From JAIBBD01 sp041390685 (GTDB taxonomy: Bacteria; Chloroflexota; Dehalococcoidia; UBA2979), in the NCBI GenBank assembly GCA_041390685.1, contig JAWKPL010000001.1:620001-684000 (forward strand): DNA of 64,000 nt, read 5' to 3'. A model generated the notes under the pieces. It was not told the DNA's origin and made no database searches. It saw only the letters and a program-made list of their open reading frames with translations. Each line of letters starts with the position of its first letter. Position 1 is the first letter of the stretch. Shown here piece after piece: positions 1-8,029 of this stretch. The translations under genes were made by a program, and so were the position numbers.

Positions 1-621
1 CTCGGGTGAGTCGCCGCGGACGTTGCAGGCATCGCCGTAGCGGGCGACCAGGCGAAGGGTCTTCTTCTCGCCGCTGCCGGCGACGAGGATGGGCGGCCGC
101 GGTTGCTGGAGTGGCTGCGGGACGCAGAGGGTCTCTTCGAGCTGGTAGTACTGGCCTCGGAAGGCGCCGTCGTTCTCGCTCCACATCTGGTTGGCGATCT
201 GGAGGACCTCATCGAGGCGCTCGAAGCGCTCCCTGAGCGGGGGAAACTCGAAGCCGAGACCGTGGTGCTCGCGCTCGTACCAGGCCGCGCCGATGCCAAG
301 CCATGCACGGCCGCCGGAGAGGACATCGAGGCCCGTGACCTGCTTCACGAGGTAGCCGGGGTTGCGGTAGGTGACGCCGGTGGCGAGGACGCCGAGCTTG
401 ATGCGGCTGGTGCGCGCGGCGATGTAGCCGAGGATGTTGTACGCCTCGAACATCTCCGTGTCGTGGGGACCGACACCGGGGATCTGGAAGTAGTGGTCCA
501 TCACGGAGAGGCGGTCGAAGCCGACGCCCTCGGCGTCCGCGACGATCTCGTCGAGCTTGCCGGCGAAGGCCGACATGTCGTCGACCCAGGAGAAGTTCGC
601 GAGGTGGATGCCGAGCTTCAC
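1..621 (-). CDS. LLM class F420-dependent oxidoreductase (C-terminus cut off by window edge)
   Basis: About 207 residues of a luciferase-like flavin/F420-dependent oxidoreductase are visible; the gene runs off the left edge. It begins with a GTG start (MKLGIHLANF) preceded by GGAGG about 8 bases upstream. Family features seen are the N-terminal beta strand, the segment RIKLGVLATGVTYRNPGYLV, the segment GRAWLGIGAAWYEREHHGLG and, near the cut, PPILVAGSGEKKTLRLVARY. The family uses reduced F420 or FMN on varied small substrates in the cytoplasm; the substrate cannot be told here. It lies downstream of the cytochrome oxidase operon, separated from it by a strong hairpin, so it is probably a separate unit. 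Confidence 0.9.
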   Translation of the reverse strand, partial: MKLGIHLANFSWVDDMSAFAGKLDEIVADAEGVGFDRLSVMDHYFQIPGVGPHDTEMFEAYNILGYIAARTSRIKLGVLATGVTYRNPGYLVKQVTGLDVLSGGRAWLGIGAAWYEREHHGLGFEFPPLRERFERLDEVLQIANQMWSENDGAFRGQYYQLEETLCVPQPLQQPRPPILVAGSGEKKTLRLVARYGDACNVRGDSPE

Positions 622-695
622 GGGCGCCTCCGATGGATTCTGGTGTGCGAGGGACGATACCTCAGACGGCCGGTGGAGTCCTCAACAGTGAGGAT

Positions 696-727
696 GCGGA
701 AGGGCGGGATTGCTCCCGCCCTTCCGC
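696..727 (-). terminator. Hairpin terminator after the cytochrome oxidase operon
   Basis: A perfect 14-bp inverted repeat (gcggaagggcggga / tcccgcccttccgc) with a TTGC loop lies 19 bases beyond the ctaE stop. There is no clear T-run on the minus strand, so it may stabilise the 3' end as much as terminate. It separates the cta operon from the downstream oxidoreductase. Confidence 0.65.
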
Positions 728-745
728 GCGATGCCCCCGCAAGGA

Positions 746-1342
746 CTACTTGAGGAGATAGAGAGCGGGGTAGAAGAAGACCCAGACGACATCGACGAAG
801 TGCCAGTACATGACGACGCCGGAGACGCCGTAGGCCTTGAGGCCGCCGCCGTCGTAGTAGCCCTTGCCAGCCTTGCGCCAGGCGATCCAAAGCAAGATGA
901 CGCCAGACGCGACGTGCCCGGCGTGCATGCCCGTCATGGAGAAGAAGGAGGTGCCATAGCCCTCGGAGATGGTGAACTCGGCGATGGACCACTCGACAAC
1001 GACGCCGGCGAAGAAGGCGATGCCGAGGAGGATGGTCAGGAGCAGCATCAGGCGGCCGTGAGCGATGTTGCCGTGATGGATGGCCGTCTCACCTCGATAG
1101 GCGGTGTAGCTGCTGAGGAGGAGGACGGAGGTGATGCCGAGACCAAGCACCTGGCTGATGTGGGGGTCGACCTCGGTGCCGTTCATGTAGAAGCGGGCGC
1201 TGAAGAGCAGGGCAAAGACGAGGGCGTCCGAGAAGAAGAACAGCCAGAGGCCGAGGCGGTTCATGCGAACCTTCTTGACCTCGTCGTGGGGCTCGTGGGC
1301 GTGAGCGGCCTGTGATGCGGCGGCCGGGGTGGCAGTTGCCAT
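746..1342 (-). CDS. ctaE: Cytochrome c oxidase subunit III
   Basis: A 198-residue membrane protein of the heme-copper oxidase subunit III family. It has about five transmembrane segments starting near residue 30 (LGLWLFFFSDALVFALLF), with family signatures GMHAGHVASG and the C-terminal MYWHFVDVVWVFFYPALYLL. It is shorter than seven-helix mitochondrial subunit III, in keeping with the bacterial five-helix type. It sits last in the ctaC-D-F-E operon, 2 bases after ctaF, so translation is probably coupled. It supports proton pumping and assembly of the terminal oxidase in the cytoplasmic membrane. Confidence 0.95.
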   Translation of the reverse strand: MATATPAAASQAAHAHEPHDEVKKVRMNRLGLWLFFFSDALVFALLFSARFYMNGTEVDPHISQVLGLGITSVLLLSSYTAYRGETAIHHGNIAHGRLMLLLTILLGIAFFAGVVVEWSIAEFTISEGYGTSFFSMTGMHAGHVASGVILLWIAWRKAGKGYYDGGGLKAYGVSGVVMYWHFVDVVWVFFYPALYLLK

Positions 1343-1344
1343 GA

Positions 1345-1590
1345 CTAGGCCTCCTCACCCTGCCAGACGAGGGGCAGGTGCATGAAGTACATGACGATGA
1401 ACCAGGCTTTCACGACCGCCACCGCGAAGAGGATGACGACGAGGGCGGCAGGCGAATCGAGGGCGACGGCGAAGATGTACTCGACGATTGTCATGACGGC
1501 GAGTGCGACGATGACCGTCAACCCGCGCCGCTGGTCGCCTACCTCGGAGCCACCGTGGTGGGAGCGGTCGCTCGAGAGCCGTCTGGTCAC
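1345..1590 (-). CDS. ctaF: Prokaryotic cytochrome c oxidase subunit IV
   Basis: An 81-residue small subunit with a GTG start preceded by AGGA. It has a hydrophilic N-terminus of about 22 residues and then hydrophobic helices, the last ending in KAWFIVMYFMHLPL, the typical end of the prokaryotic COX4 family. The gene starts 5 bases after ctaD and ends 2 bases before ctaE, so it is part of the oxidase operon. The family packs at the edge of subunits I and III; its exact role is little known. The assignment rests on length, the KAWFIVMYFMHL signature and position. Confidence 0.88.
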   Translation of the reverse strand: MTRRLSSDRSHHGGSEVGDQRRGLTVIVALAVMTIVEYIFAVALDSPAALVVILFAVAVVKAWFIVMYFMHLPLVWQGEEA

Positions 1591-1595
1591 TGTTC

Positions 1596-3440
1596 CTACC
1601 TTTCCTCGGTGGCGAGTGCCGCGCCGCCAGCGAAGGGGCGGTGGTGTGCCGGACCGCCGCCGTAGCCGTACGGAGTGTCGGTGATGACGGGAATCTCATC
1701 GAAGTTGTGCTCAGGCGGCGGGGACGAGACCTGCCACTCGAGGGTGGTGGCGCGCCAGGGGTTGGCCTCGGCGACGCGGCCCTTGAACCAGGCGGTGGCC
1801 ATGTTCCAGACGAAGAACAGGAACGACGCGCCGAGCAGGAACGCGGCGAGCGAAATGATCGTGTTGTAGTCGGAGTACTCCGCGGGGTAGTCCGCGATGC
1901 GGCGGTTCATACCCTGGATGCCGACGCGGAACATCGGGATGAAAGTGAGCTGGAAGCCGATGAACATGATCCAGAAGTGCAGCTTGCCGAGGGTCTCGTT
2001 GTACATACGGCCGGTGATCTTCGGGAACCAGTAGTAGATGCCCGCGAAGAGGGCGAAGATCTCGCCGCCGACGATCGTGTAGTGGAAGTGGGCGACGACG
2101 AAGTAGGTGTCCTGCAGGTGCAGGTCAGTGGGGACATCGGCGAGGTAGATGCCCGTAACGCCGCCCATGAGGAAGTTAAAGACGAATGCCAGCGCGAACA
2201 GCATGGGCGTGCGGAGCCAGAGCTTTCCGGCCCAGATGGTGCCGATCGCGCCGAGGAAGATGAGCCCCGTGGGGATCGAGATCAGCTCCGTCAGGACAAG
2301 GAAGGGTGCGTGGAGGTAGGGCGCCATGCCGCTGGTGAACAGGTGGTGAGCCCAGACGACCCCGGAGAGCAGGACGATGCCGATCATCGCGCCGGCGACC
2401 CAGCGGTAGGCGAACAGCGGCTTACGTGAGAGGTGCGAGAGCACCTCGAGCGCGACGCCGAATCCGGGGAGCACCATCACGTAGACCGCGGGGTGCGAGT
2501 AGAACCAGAAGACATGCTCGTAGAGCAGTGCGCTGCCGCCCTCGGACGAGCGGAAGAACGAGGTGTCGGCGATGCGGTCGAGCAGGACCATGAGCAGGCC
2601 GGCGGCGAGCGCCTGTGTGAAGAAGAAGGAGATGAGGGAGGCTGCAAAGGCGCCCCAGACGAAGATGGGGAGCCGGCTCCACGTCATGCCAGGAGCGCGC
2701 TCGTAGATGATCGTGACCAGGAAGTTGATGCCACCGAGGATAGACACCAATCCGAAGGTGATGACGGCGAGGTTGAAGAGCACCTGGCCATGCTTGTTCA
2801 CGACGGACAGCGGCGGGTACGCAGTCCAGCCCGAGTCCCAGCCGCCCATCAGGACGGCGATAATGAGCAGGACGGCGACCGGGGGGACGAACCAATAGGA
2901 GAGCGCGTTGAGCCTCGGGAAGGCCATGTCACGTGCGCCGATCATGATCGGCACGAAGTAGTTGCCGAAGCCACCGAGGAGGATGGCGACGGCGACGGCG
3001 GTCATGGTGATGCCGTGGAACGACATGGCGGCGTTGTACTGGTCCGCGGTGAAGAACTGCTCGCCATCCCGCATCAGCTCGAGGCGGATCAGCATGGCGG
3101 TGAGCCCGGACAACAGGAAGATGACGACGAAGGTCACGGAGTACTGGACGCCGATGACCTTGTGGTCCGGGCTGAAGCCGAAGTAACGCTTCCAGCCGGT
3201 GAGGGTGTAAGGCTTCGCTTCCAGGCCGAACCACTCGCGGCCCCAGTGCTGCCAGCCGCCGACTCCGGCGACCCAACCGACGAGGGCGAAGACGTAGCCG
3301 ACGGACATGCCGGCCTCGATCTCCCAGAAGGTCTGGCCGCGGAGGGTGCGGAGAGCGCCGAGGAAGGCCACGCCGAAGAAGAAGCCAACGATGGCGAGGA
3401 CGAGCCCGACGAAGATGGGTGCGCGTACGACTCGGGTCAT
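1596..3440 (-). CDS. ctaD: Cytochrome c oxidase subunit I, A2-type heme-copper oxidase
   Basis: A 614-residue catalytic subunit that reduces O2 to water at a heme a3/CuB site. Visible ligands are H142 (heme a, SFHGITM), H316 with the cross-linked Y320 (YSHPAVY), H365-H366 for CuB (VWAHHLF) and H451/H453 (VVAHFHY). D-channel residues D171 and N178 are present (DMAFPRLN). The YSHP motif replaces the GHPE of A1 oxidases, so this is an A2 type. The usual K-channel lysine after IPTG is isoleucine (I394). I chose the ATG at 3440 because it follows the ctaC stop by 5 bases and has GGAGG upstream. An N-terminal extra helix pair precedes the core. Confidence 0.97.
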   Translation of the reverse strand: MTRVVRAPIFVGLVLAIVGFFFGVAFLGALRTLRGQTFWEIEAGMSVGYVFALVGWVAGVGGWQHWGREWFGLEAKPYTLTGWKRYFGFSPDHKVIGVQYSVTFVVIFLLSGLTAMLIRLELMRDGEQFFTADQYNAAMSFHGITMTAVAVAILLGGFGNYFVPIMIGARDMAFPRLNALSYWFVPPVAVLLIIAVLMGGWDSGWTAYPPLSVVNKHGQVLFNLAVITFGLVSILGGINFLVTIIYERAPGMTWSRLPIFVWGAFAASLISFFFTQALAAGLLMVLLDRIADTSFFRSSEGGSALLYEHVFWFYSHPAVYVMVLPGFGVALEVLSHLSRKPLFAYRWVAGAMIGIVLLSGVVWAHHLFTSGMAPYLHAPFLVLTELISIPTGLIFLGAIGTIWAGKLWLRTPMLFALAFVFNFLMGGVTGIYLADVPTDLHLQDTYFVVAHFHYTIVGGEIFALFAGIYYWFPKITGRMYNETLGKLHFWIMFIGFQLTFIPMFRVGIQGMNRRIADYPAEYSDYNTIISLAAFLLGASFLFFVWNMATAWFKGRVAEANPWRATTLEWQVSSPPPEHNFDEIPVITDTPYGYGGGPAHHRPFAGGAALATEER

Positions 3441-3445
3441 GGCTG

Positions 3446-4201
3446 TTACTTCGCCTCCGCTACGCTCTGCTGCTCTTTGAGCCAGGATTCGAATTCGGCC
3501 TTTTCGACGACGCGCACGGGCATCGCCATGATGGCGTGGCCGACGCCGCAGAGTTCGGCACACTGGAGGCGGTACGCGACATCGCTGTCACGGTCGCCGA
3601 CCTCGGTGGGGGTGATGTAGACCTTGCGGGTCTGCCCGGGGAGGGCATCGATCTTCTGGCGGAACGCGGGAACCCAGAAGGAGTGCAGGATGTCGAGTGA
3701 CACGACATCGAACTGAATCGTCTCGTCCTTGGGGAGGACGAGCTCCTGCGCGCCGAAGACCTTCACGTTGGAATCGGGGTACTCGATGGTCCAGGACCAC
3801 ATCTGGGCGGTGGCCACGATGCGGAGGTCTGGCTCGTCGTGGTTACGGAGCTCCCAGAGGCCGGTGAGGCCGGGGTACACAATGACGATGGCGCAGAGGA
3901 GGCTGCTGAGGCCGAACCAGACCACCGGGACGGAGCCCGTGCCGAGGATGCGCGCGCCGTCACCATCGGCCGGACCGCTCGAGCGGTGCCTGAGGACGGC
4001 AACGACGAGAGCGGCGATGACGACGCCGAAGACTGGTGAGGCCATGTAGGTGAGCGCCATGAAGGCGTCATCGATGACGTGTGCCTCCTCGGCGCCGACA
4101 GTCGGGAAGGAGATTTCCCGGATGATGAAGTACGCCACTGCGAGGCTCGCCGCAGTGACGAGGGCCCAGACGATGGCAAATAGGGTGAAGTCGCGACGCA
4201 T
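3446..4201 (-). CDS. ctaC: Cytochrome c oxidase subunit II (CuA, no heme c domain)
   Basis: A 251-residue electron-entry subunit. The CuA ligands are all visible: H173 (ILHSFWVP), C214, C218, H222 and M225 (CAELCGVGHAIM), with the aromatic patch QMWSW near 133-137. Hydrophobic segments lie at about 8-28, 52-70 and 92-112; the first may act as a signal anchor. There is no CxxCH, so it is not a caa3-type fusion and needs a separate electron donor. I chose the ATG at 4201 (purine-rich upstream) over one 57 bases further upstream that lacks a ribosome site. First gene of the operon, divergent from a copper lipoprotein. Confidence 0.95.
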   Translation of the reverse strand: MRRDFTLFAIVWALVTAASLAVAYFIIREISFPTVGAEEAHVIDDAFMALTYMASPVFGVVIAALVVAVLRHRSSGPADGDGARILGTGSVPVVWFGLSSLLCAIVIVYPGLTGLWELRNHDEPDLRIVATAQMWSWTIEYPDSNVKVFGAQELVLPKDETIQFDVVSLDILHSFWVPAFRQKIDALPGQTRKVYITPTEVGDRDSDVAYRLQCAELCGVGHAIMAMPVRVVEKAEFESWLKEQQSVAEAK

Positions 4202-4266
4202 GAATCGGCCCCCGCTTTCGCAAGCCAAGCGCTCCTGAATCTGGATTGAGGGGGTCATAGTCGCTA

Positions 4267-4280
4267 GTGACGAAAGTCAC
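4267..4280. promoter_or_regulatory. Inverted repeat GTGAC-N4-GTCAC between ctaC and the copper lipoprotein
   Basis: A perfect 5-bp dyad with a GAAA spacer lies in the divergent control region. The TGAC-N4-GTCA shape resembles sites of the CRP/FNR family, but the regulator is unknown. A similar CTGAC-N4-GTCAG dyad lies at 7865-7878. Confidence 0.35.
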
Positions 4281-4349
4281 ATATGTGTGGGACTATCGCC
4301 CCTAGGGCACAGGCTGCCCTCAGTGAGGATTGCATGTGGGTTGATGAGC

Positions 4350-4370
4350 GCGGCCGTCAGGCCGCTTTTT
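4350..4370 (+). terminator. Possible attenuator hairpin in the copper lipoprotein leader
   Basis: A 6-bp perfect GC stem (gcggcc / ggccgc, loop GTCA) is followed at once by five T residues, the form of an intrinsic terminator. It lies 15 bases before the ATG of the cupredoxin gene and no plus-strand gene ends upstream, so if active it would attenuate the leader. Confidence 0.4.
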
Positions 4371-4384
4371 CAGGGAGGGACAGC

Positions 4385-4849
4385 ATGAGCAAGCGGCTTA
4401 CCCGGATCGCGTTCGTCCTAATGACGGTGGGCGCGATGACGGCGCTGATCGCCTGTGGCGGCGGCGACGATGAGGATGAGGACAGCGGCGGCAGTGACGG
4501 CGGCGGGACGCCCGCGGCGGGCGCCGTCAAGGTCGATTTGAGCGAGTGGGCCGTGAAGCCCTCGGCGACGACGGCCAAGGCAGGCGAAGTCACGTTCGAG
4601 GTGACGAACAAGGGTGCCGCTCCGCACGAGCTGGCGGTTGTGAAGACGGACCTGGCCCACGACAAGCTCCCCGTCGCCAACGGCATGGTGGACGAGAAGC
4701 AGGTCCCGCCGCTCGGCCGTACCGCGAACATCGCGGCGGGCGAGGAAGAGGACAAGAGCTTCAACCTCGAGGCCGGGAAGTACGTGCTGATCTGCAACAT
4801 CCCGGCGCACTACGGGCAGGGGATGCACGTCGCGTTCACGGTCGAGTAG
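4385..4849 (+). CDS. Cupredoxin-domain lipoprotein (blue copper-like)
   Basis: A 154-residue exported lipoprotein. The signal peptide ends in the lipobox LIAC (C24), followed by an acidic Gly/Asp/Ser linker to about residue 45. The rest is a cupredoxin-like fold with likely type 1 copper ligands H81 (APHEL), C137 (CNIPAHY), H142 and M147. It is anchored outside the membrane. Divergent position beside ctaC suggests it may carry electrons to the oxidase, whose subunit II lacks heme c; this is an inference. I chose the ATG at 4385 because GGAGGG lies just upstream and a signal peptide follows. Confidence 0.85.
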   Translation: MSKRLTRIAFVLMTVGAMTALIACGGGDDEDEDSGGSDGGGTPAAGAVKVDLSEWAVKPSATTAKAGEVTFEVTNKGAAPHELAVVKTDLAHDKLPVANGMVDEKQVPPLGRTANIAAGEEEDKSFNLEAGKYVLICNIPAHYGQGMHVAFTVE

Positions 4850-4864
4850 CCGTCACCGCGGTAC

Positions 4865-4908
4865 GACACGAAGAAGCCCGCCTCGGCTGAGGCGGGCTTC
4901 TTCGTGTC
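4865..4908 (+). terminator. Terminator after the copper lipoprotein gene
   Basis: A perfect 20-bp stem (gacacgaagaagcccgcctc and its complement) with loop GGCT begins 16 bases after the stop codon. This is one of the longest stems in the window. The end of the right arm is T-rich (cttcttcgtgtc). Confidence 0.85.
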
Positions 4909-4994
4909 CGCGCGCTGCGACTCAGGGTTGCCCCACTGGGCCCCGGTCCACACGTGTGGCGGAAGGGCGCATTGGTCATATCTTGGTCGACATG

Positions 4995-5024
4995 TTGAAT
5001 ATTCTTTTCCACATCGGGTATCAT
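4995..5024 (+). promoter_or_regulatory. Sigma70-type promoter for the zinc-ribbon gene
   Basis: TTGAAT at 4995-5000, an 18-base spacer, and TATCAT at 5019-5024. The predicted transcript would begin near 5031, which excludes a further-upstream start at 5023 and fits the ATG at 5089. Confidence 0.45.
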
Positions 5025-5088
5025 GTCAGTCAGTGAGGCACCGTCCGCTGGACAACGAGCCTCGCTGACGAGCAATGGAGGCACGACG

Positions 5089-5238
5089 ATGGACAGGGCA
5101 GTGACCAAGCTGGTGGCATGCCAGCGGTGTGCGCGGGGCCGGGTGATGTTCGATGGTGCGGAACTGTCCTGTGTGCAATGCGGATGGCGGTCGCCAGCTG
5201 AGCTCGATCCGCGAGACGCGGTCCGCCCGGCGGCGTAG
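5089..5238 (+). CDS. Small zinc-ribbon protein
   Basis: A 49-residue protein with two CxxC pairs (CQRC and CVQC, about 18 residues apart), a typical zinc-ribbon knuckle. The ATG at 5089 has GGAGG seven bases upstream. I do not recognise a named family; such proteins can bind nucleic acid or partner proteins. A second short gene of unknown function begins 8 bases after its stop and is probably co-transcribed. Confidence 0.6.
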   Translation: MDRAVTKLVACQRCARGRVMFDGAELSCVQCGWRSPAELDPRDAVRPAA

Positions 5239-5246
5239 GCGAACGA

Positions 5247-5684
5247 ATGGATGCGGACGAGCCCGCCTCGGGAGCGCCGAGTGAACGCCTGATCAGCGCG
5301 TTCCTCGACGACTACGAGCGGGAGCTGGCGTTTCGCGAGGCGAGCACGAACGAGTTCGGCCCGGTGGCCCGCGAGCTGCGCCACTGCCTCGAGCGATGGG
5401 CGGCCGGCGAGGTGGCGACCGAGGAGACGCGGACGGCGTACCAGCGGTACGCGGCCACGTTGCAGCGGTGGCGGGAAGACCTCGAGCGGTGGGTTTCGAT
5501 CCGCGGATCGGGCGAACGGCTGCTGTCGATGGCGGAGTTCATGTCGGATGACCAGTGGGAGCGGTTCAGCGGACTGCAGGCACGCGACGTCAGGACGACG
5601 ACCACGGACGGAGCGCTGGACCGCGACCAGGCGGTGATCCGCCGGCTCCTTCCTCGTTTCGAGGCGAGCGCAGGGCTCGGGTAG
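5247..5684 (+). CDS. Hypothetical protein, helical
   Basis: A 145-residue soluble protein with no signal peptide, membrane segment or recognised motif. It is rich in Glu, Arg and Ala and looks mostly alpha-helical (for example YERELAFREAST and RYAATLQRWREDLERW). The start is the first ATG after the zinc-ribbon stop and has no clear ribosome site, so coupling to the upstream gene is possible. Codon use and GC match the neighbours. Function is not known. Confidence 0.6.
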   Translation: MDADEPASGAPSERLISAFLDDYERELAFREASTNEFGPVARELRHCLERWAAGEVATEETRTAYQRYAATLQRWREDLERWVSIRGSGERLLSMAEFMSDDQWERFSGLQARDVRTTTTDGALDRDQAVIRRLLPRFEASAGLG

Positions 5685-5756
5685 CGCTCGCCACGGCAAC
5701 GCTCGGCGGTAGACACTGGCGCAGGGCGGGGCGGTCGAGTCGCGGAGGTTCGGGCG

Positions 5757-7217
5757 ATGCGTGTGCTCGTATTCGGGGCGAGCGGATACATCGGAAGTCA
5801 TCTAGTGCCGCGGCTTTCCGCCGCGGGGCACGCGGTCCGGGCGTCGTCGCGGAGCGCAGACTCACTGACGGGGCGCGGATGGGAGAGCGTGGAGTGCGTC
5901 GCCGCGGACGCCCTCGACCCGGAATCACTGGCAGCAGCACTGGATGGCATCGAGGTGGCGTACTACCTCGTGCACTCGATGGCGTCGGGGCGGGACTTCG
6001 CGGCGCGGGACCGGCGGGCGGCTCGAAACTTCCGGCGCGCGGCCGAGCGAGCGGGCGTGCGGCGGATCGTGTACCTCGGCGGGCTGCAGCCAAGCGGGGA
6101 GCGTTCGGAGCACCTCGAATCGCGCGGGGAGACGGGGGAGATCCTGCGGGACGGTGCGATCCCGGTGACCGAGCTGCGGGCGGGGATCATCGTCGGCGCG
6201 GGCAGCGCGGCGTTCGAGGTGATCCGCGACCTGACGTTCCATCTGCGGGTCATGACAACCCCACGGTGGGTGCGGTCGCGGACCCAGCCGATCGCCCTCG
6301 AAGACCTGCTGTCGTACCTCATCGGGGTGATCGACGAGCCGAGGACGGCCGGGGGGACGTACGACGTCGCCGGGCCTGAAGTGCTGACGTACGAGGGGAT
6401 GATCCGCGGGTTCGCAGCGGTGGTGGGACGCAAAGTGACGATCCTGCCGGTCCCGGTACTGAGCCCCCGCATCTCTTCGTACTGGCTCGACCTCGTGACG
6501 GCGGTGCCGGCGAATGTGGCGCGCCCGCTGATCGACGGGTTGAAACACGACCTGCTGGCGGACGATAGCTCGATCCGTTCGCTGATCCCGATGCGGCTGC
6601 ACGGGTACCGCGAGGCGATCGAGCAGGCGCTGACGGATGAGCGGTCGGGGACGGTGCCCGCGCGATGGCAGGAAGGGGCGCTGGTCTTTCGCGCGGGCCG
6701 GCCGGACGTTTCCTTCTACTCGCGCAGCGCGGGCGGGACCGCGGACTGTGGCGCCTCAGAGGCGGAGGCGTGGCGGGCGATCGTGTCCGTGGGCGGGAAG
6801 AACGGATGGCCGGCGTACGAGGCGCTGTGGCAGGTGCGGGCGATCCTCGACCGGCTAGTGGGCGGGGTGGGGTTTCGGCGCGGGCGGCGCCATCCCTCGG
6901 AGGTGCGAGTGGGGGACGCGATCGACTGGTGGCGCGTAGTGGCGGTGGAGCCGGGACGGCGGCTGACGCTGCTGGCGGAGATGAAGGTGCCCGGGGCGGC
7001 AGTGCTCGAACTGGAGGTGCTGCCGGGCGCCTCGAAGGGGAGGTCGCGTGTGTCCGCAACGGCGTACTTCCACCCGGCGGGGGTGTGGGGGCTGCTGTAC
7101 TGGCTCACGTTGATCCCGGTGCATGGGCCGGTGTTCCGACGGCTGGCGGCGAAGCTGGCCGAACGGGCGGAGACGCGGGCGGCCGAGCGCGAAGCGATGA
7201 CCGCCGCGTCTCTCTAA
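5757..7217 (+). CDS. NAD(P)-binding SDR protein with C-terminal DUF2867 domain
   Basis: A 486-residue two-domain protein. Residues 1 to about 310 form an atypical short-chain dehydrogenase with the dinucleotide motif GASGYIGSH at 7-15 and downstream NmrA/NDUFA9-like features (YYLVHSM, IVYLGGLQPSGE, ELRAGIIVG). Residues from about 330 to 480 match DUF2867, found fused to such domains in actinobacteria and Chloroflexota (FYSRSAGG, GRRLTLLAEMKVPG, TAYFHPAGVWGLLYW). Substrate and pathway are unknown; a role in lipid or quinone metabolism is only a guess. Monocistronic in appearance. Confidence 0.85.
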   Translation: MRVLVFGASGYIGSHLVPRLSAAGHAVRASSRSADSLTGRGWESVECVAADALDPESLAAALDGIEVAYYLVHSMASGRDFAARDRRAARNFRRAAERAGVRRIVYLGGLQPSGERSEHLESRGETGEILRDGAIPVTELRAGIIVGAGSAAFEVIRDLTFHLRVMTTPRWVRSRTQPIALEDLLSYLIGVIDEPRTAGGTYDVAGPEVLTYEGMIRGFAAVVGRKVTILPVPVLSPRISSYWLDLVTAVPANVARPLIDGLKHDLLADDSSIRSLIPMRLHGYREAIEQALTDERSGTVPARWQEGALVFRAGRPDVSFYSRSAGGTADCGASEAEAWRAIVSVGGKNGWPAYEALWQVRAILDRLVGGVGFRRGRRHPSEVRVGDAIDWWRVVAVEPGRRLTLLAEMKVPGAAVLELEVLPGASKGRSRVSATAYFHPAGVWGLLYWLTLIPVHGPVFRRLAAKLAERAETRAAEREAMTAASL

Positions 7218-7236
7218 TCGATGAGCGTGCCGCGGC

Positions 7237-7710
7237 TCAGGCCTGCCTGAGTTCCCTGGTGAGTTCACGCTTGCGTTGGGTCATCTGGTGGCCGAGTTCC
7301 TGGAGGCGGTCGCCGAGGAGCTCTTGCGCCTTCGGCAGCATCTCGCTCTCCTCCTCCTCGATGTGGTGGCGGACGTTCTCCGCGAGCACGGTGAACTTGG
7401 CGGCGACGCGGTCGTTCATCTCCGACATGTCGCGCAGCTCGCCGATGAGGAGGTGCACCACGTGGTGCTCCTCCTCCGCCTCGAGGACGATTTCTTCGTC
7501 CTCAGACTCCTTCGCGGCCTCGGCGTAGGCGGGGTAGAAGATCTCCTCTTCGATGCCGGCATGGACGTCGAGTTCGAGGATGGCTTCACGGATGATGCGC
7601 TGTTGCGAGCGCCTGTTGCTAGTCTGCTCGAACTCTTCGAAGAGGCTCTTGACCTTCTCGTGATCCTCCTTGAGGAGTGCGATCGGATCGGTCCCGTTGG
7701 CCTGTGGCAT
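7237..7710 (-). CDS. Hemerythrin HHE-domain protein
   Basis: A 157-residue four-helix bundle. Likely di-iron ligands are H17 (KEDHEKV), H50 and E54 (HAGIEEE), H82/H83 and H86 (EEHHVVH), and H115/H116 and E120 (RHHIEEEE), the spacing of hemerythrin-like HHE domains. The family binds O2, NO or iron and often serves in oxidative or nitrosative stress. I chose the ATG at 7710 because GGGAGA lies seven bases upstream; in-frame ATGs at 7725 and 7731 are possible. It is divergent from dps, which suggests a shared iron/oxidant theme. Confidence 0.88.
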   Translation of the reverse strand: MPQANGTDPIALLKEDHEKVKSLFEEFEQTSNRRSQQRIIREAILELDVHAGIEEEIFYPAYAEAAKESEDEEIVLEAEEEHHVVHLLIGELRDMSEMNDRVAAKFTVLAENVRHHIEEEESEMLPKAQELLGDRLQELGHQMTQRKRELTRELRQA

Positions 7711-8029
7711 TCGTGCGTCTCCCATCGACATGCGTGCGTCACTCAGGACTGCTTCGCGCCGGTGCGCCCGTCCCGAACCCAACATCTCGAGGCCTTCACC
7801 GGTTACTCCGCGATTTTGTTTGGGGGTGCATCCGCTTGCGGTGGCACCGCGGGCCCGGATGTTGCTGACTCGTGTCAGTTGGCGAGATACCCCGCGAACC
7901 TCGCGCGAGGATGTTGGGGGCAGTTTCACAATGAAGATCAGACGCAGCGAGGAGCGGTCGAGAAGCGGACGCGCGTCGGCAGTCCTCGACCGCCCTCAGG
8001 GCACATCGCGGAGCAGAAGGAGCGATCAG
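7711..8029. promoter_or_regulatory. Divergent control region between hemerythrin and dps
   Basis: A 319-base gene-free stretch. It holds a dyad CTGAC-TCGT-GTCAG at 7865-7878 and a 12-bp palindrome CCTCGCGCGAGG at 7899-7910, either of which could be an operator for an oxidant or iron sensor. No convincing -35/-10 pair was found. No RNA gene was seen. Confidence 0.4.

Noticed and set aside
103..753. A 216-codon plus-strand frame at the left edge
   Set aside because: It is the complement of the luciferase-like oxidoreductase gene, which shows clear family motifs and a ribosome site on the minus strand.
4283..4384. Upstream in-frame ATG for the copper lipoprotein
   Set aside because: It would place 34 extra residues before the signal peptide and lacks a ribosome site; the ATG at 4385 has GGAGGG and starts directly at the signal peptide.
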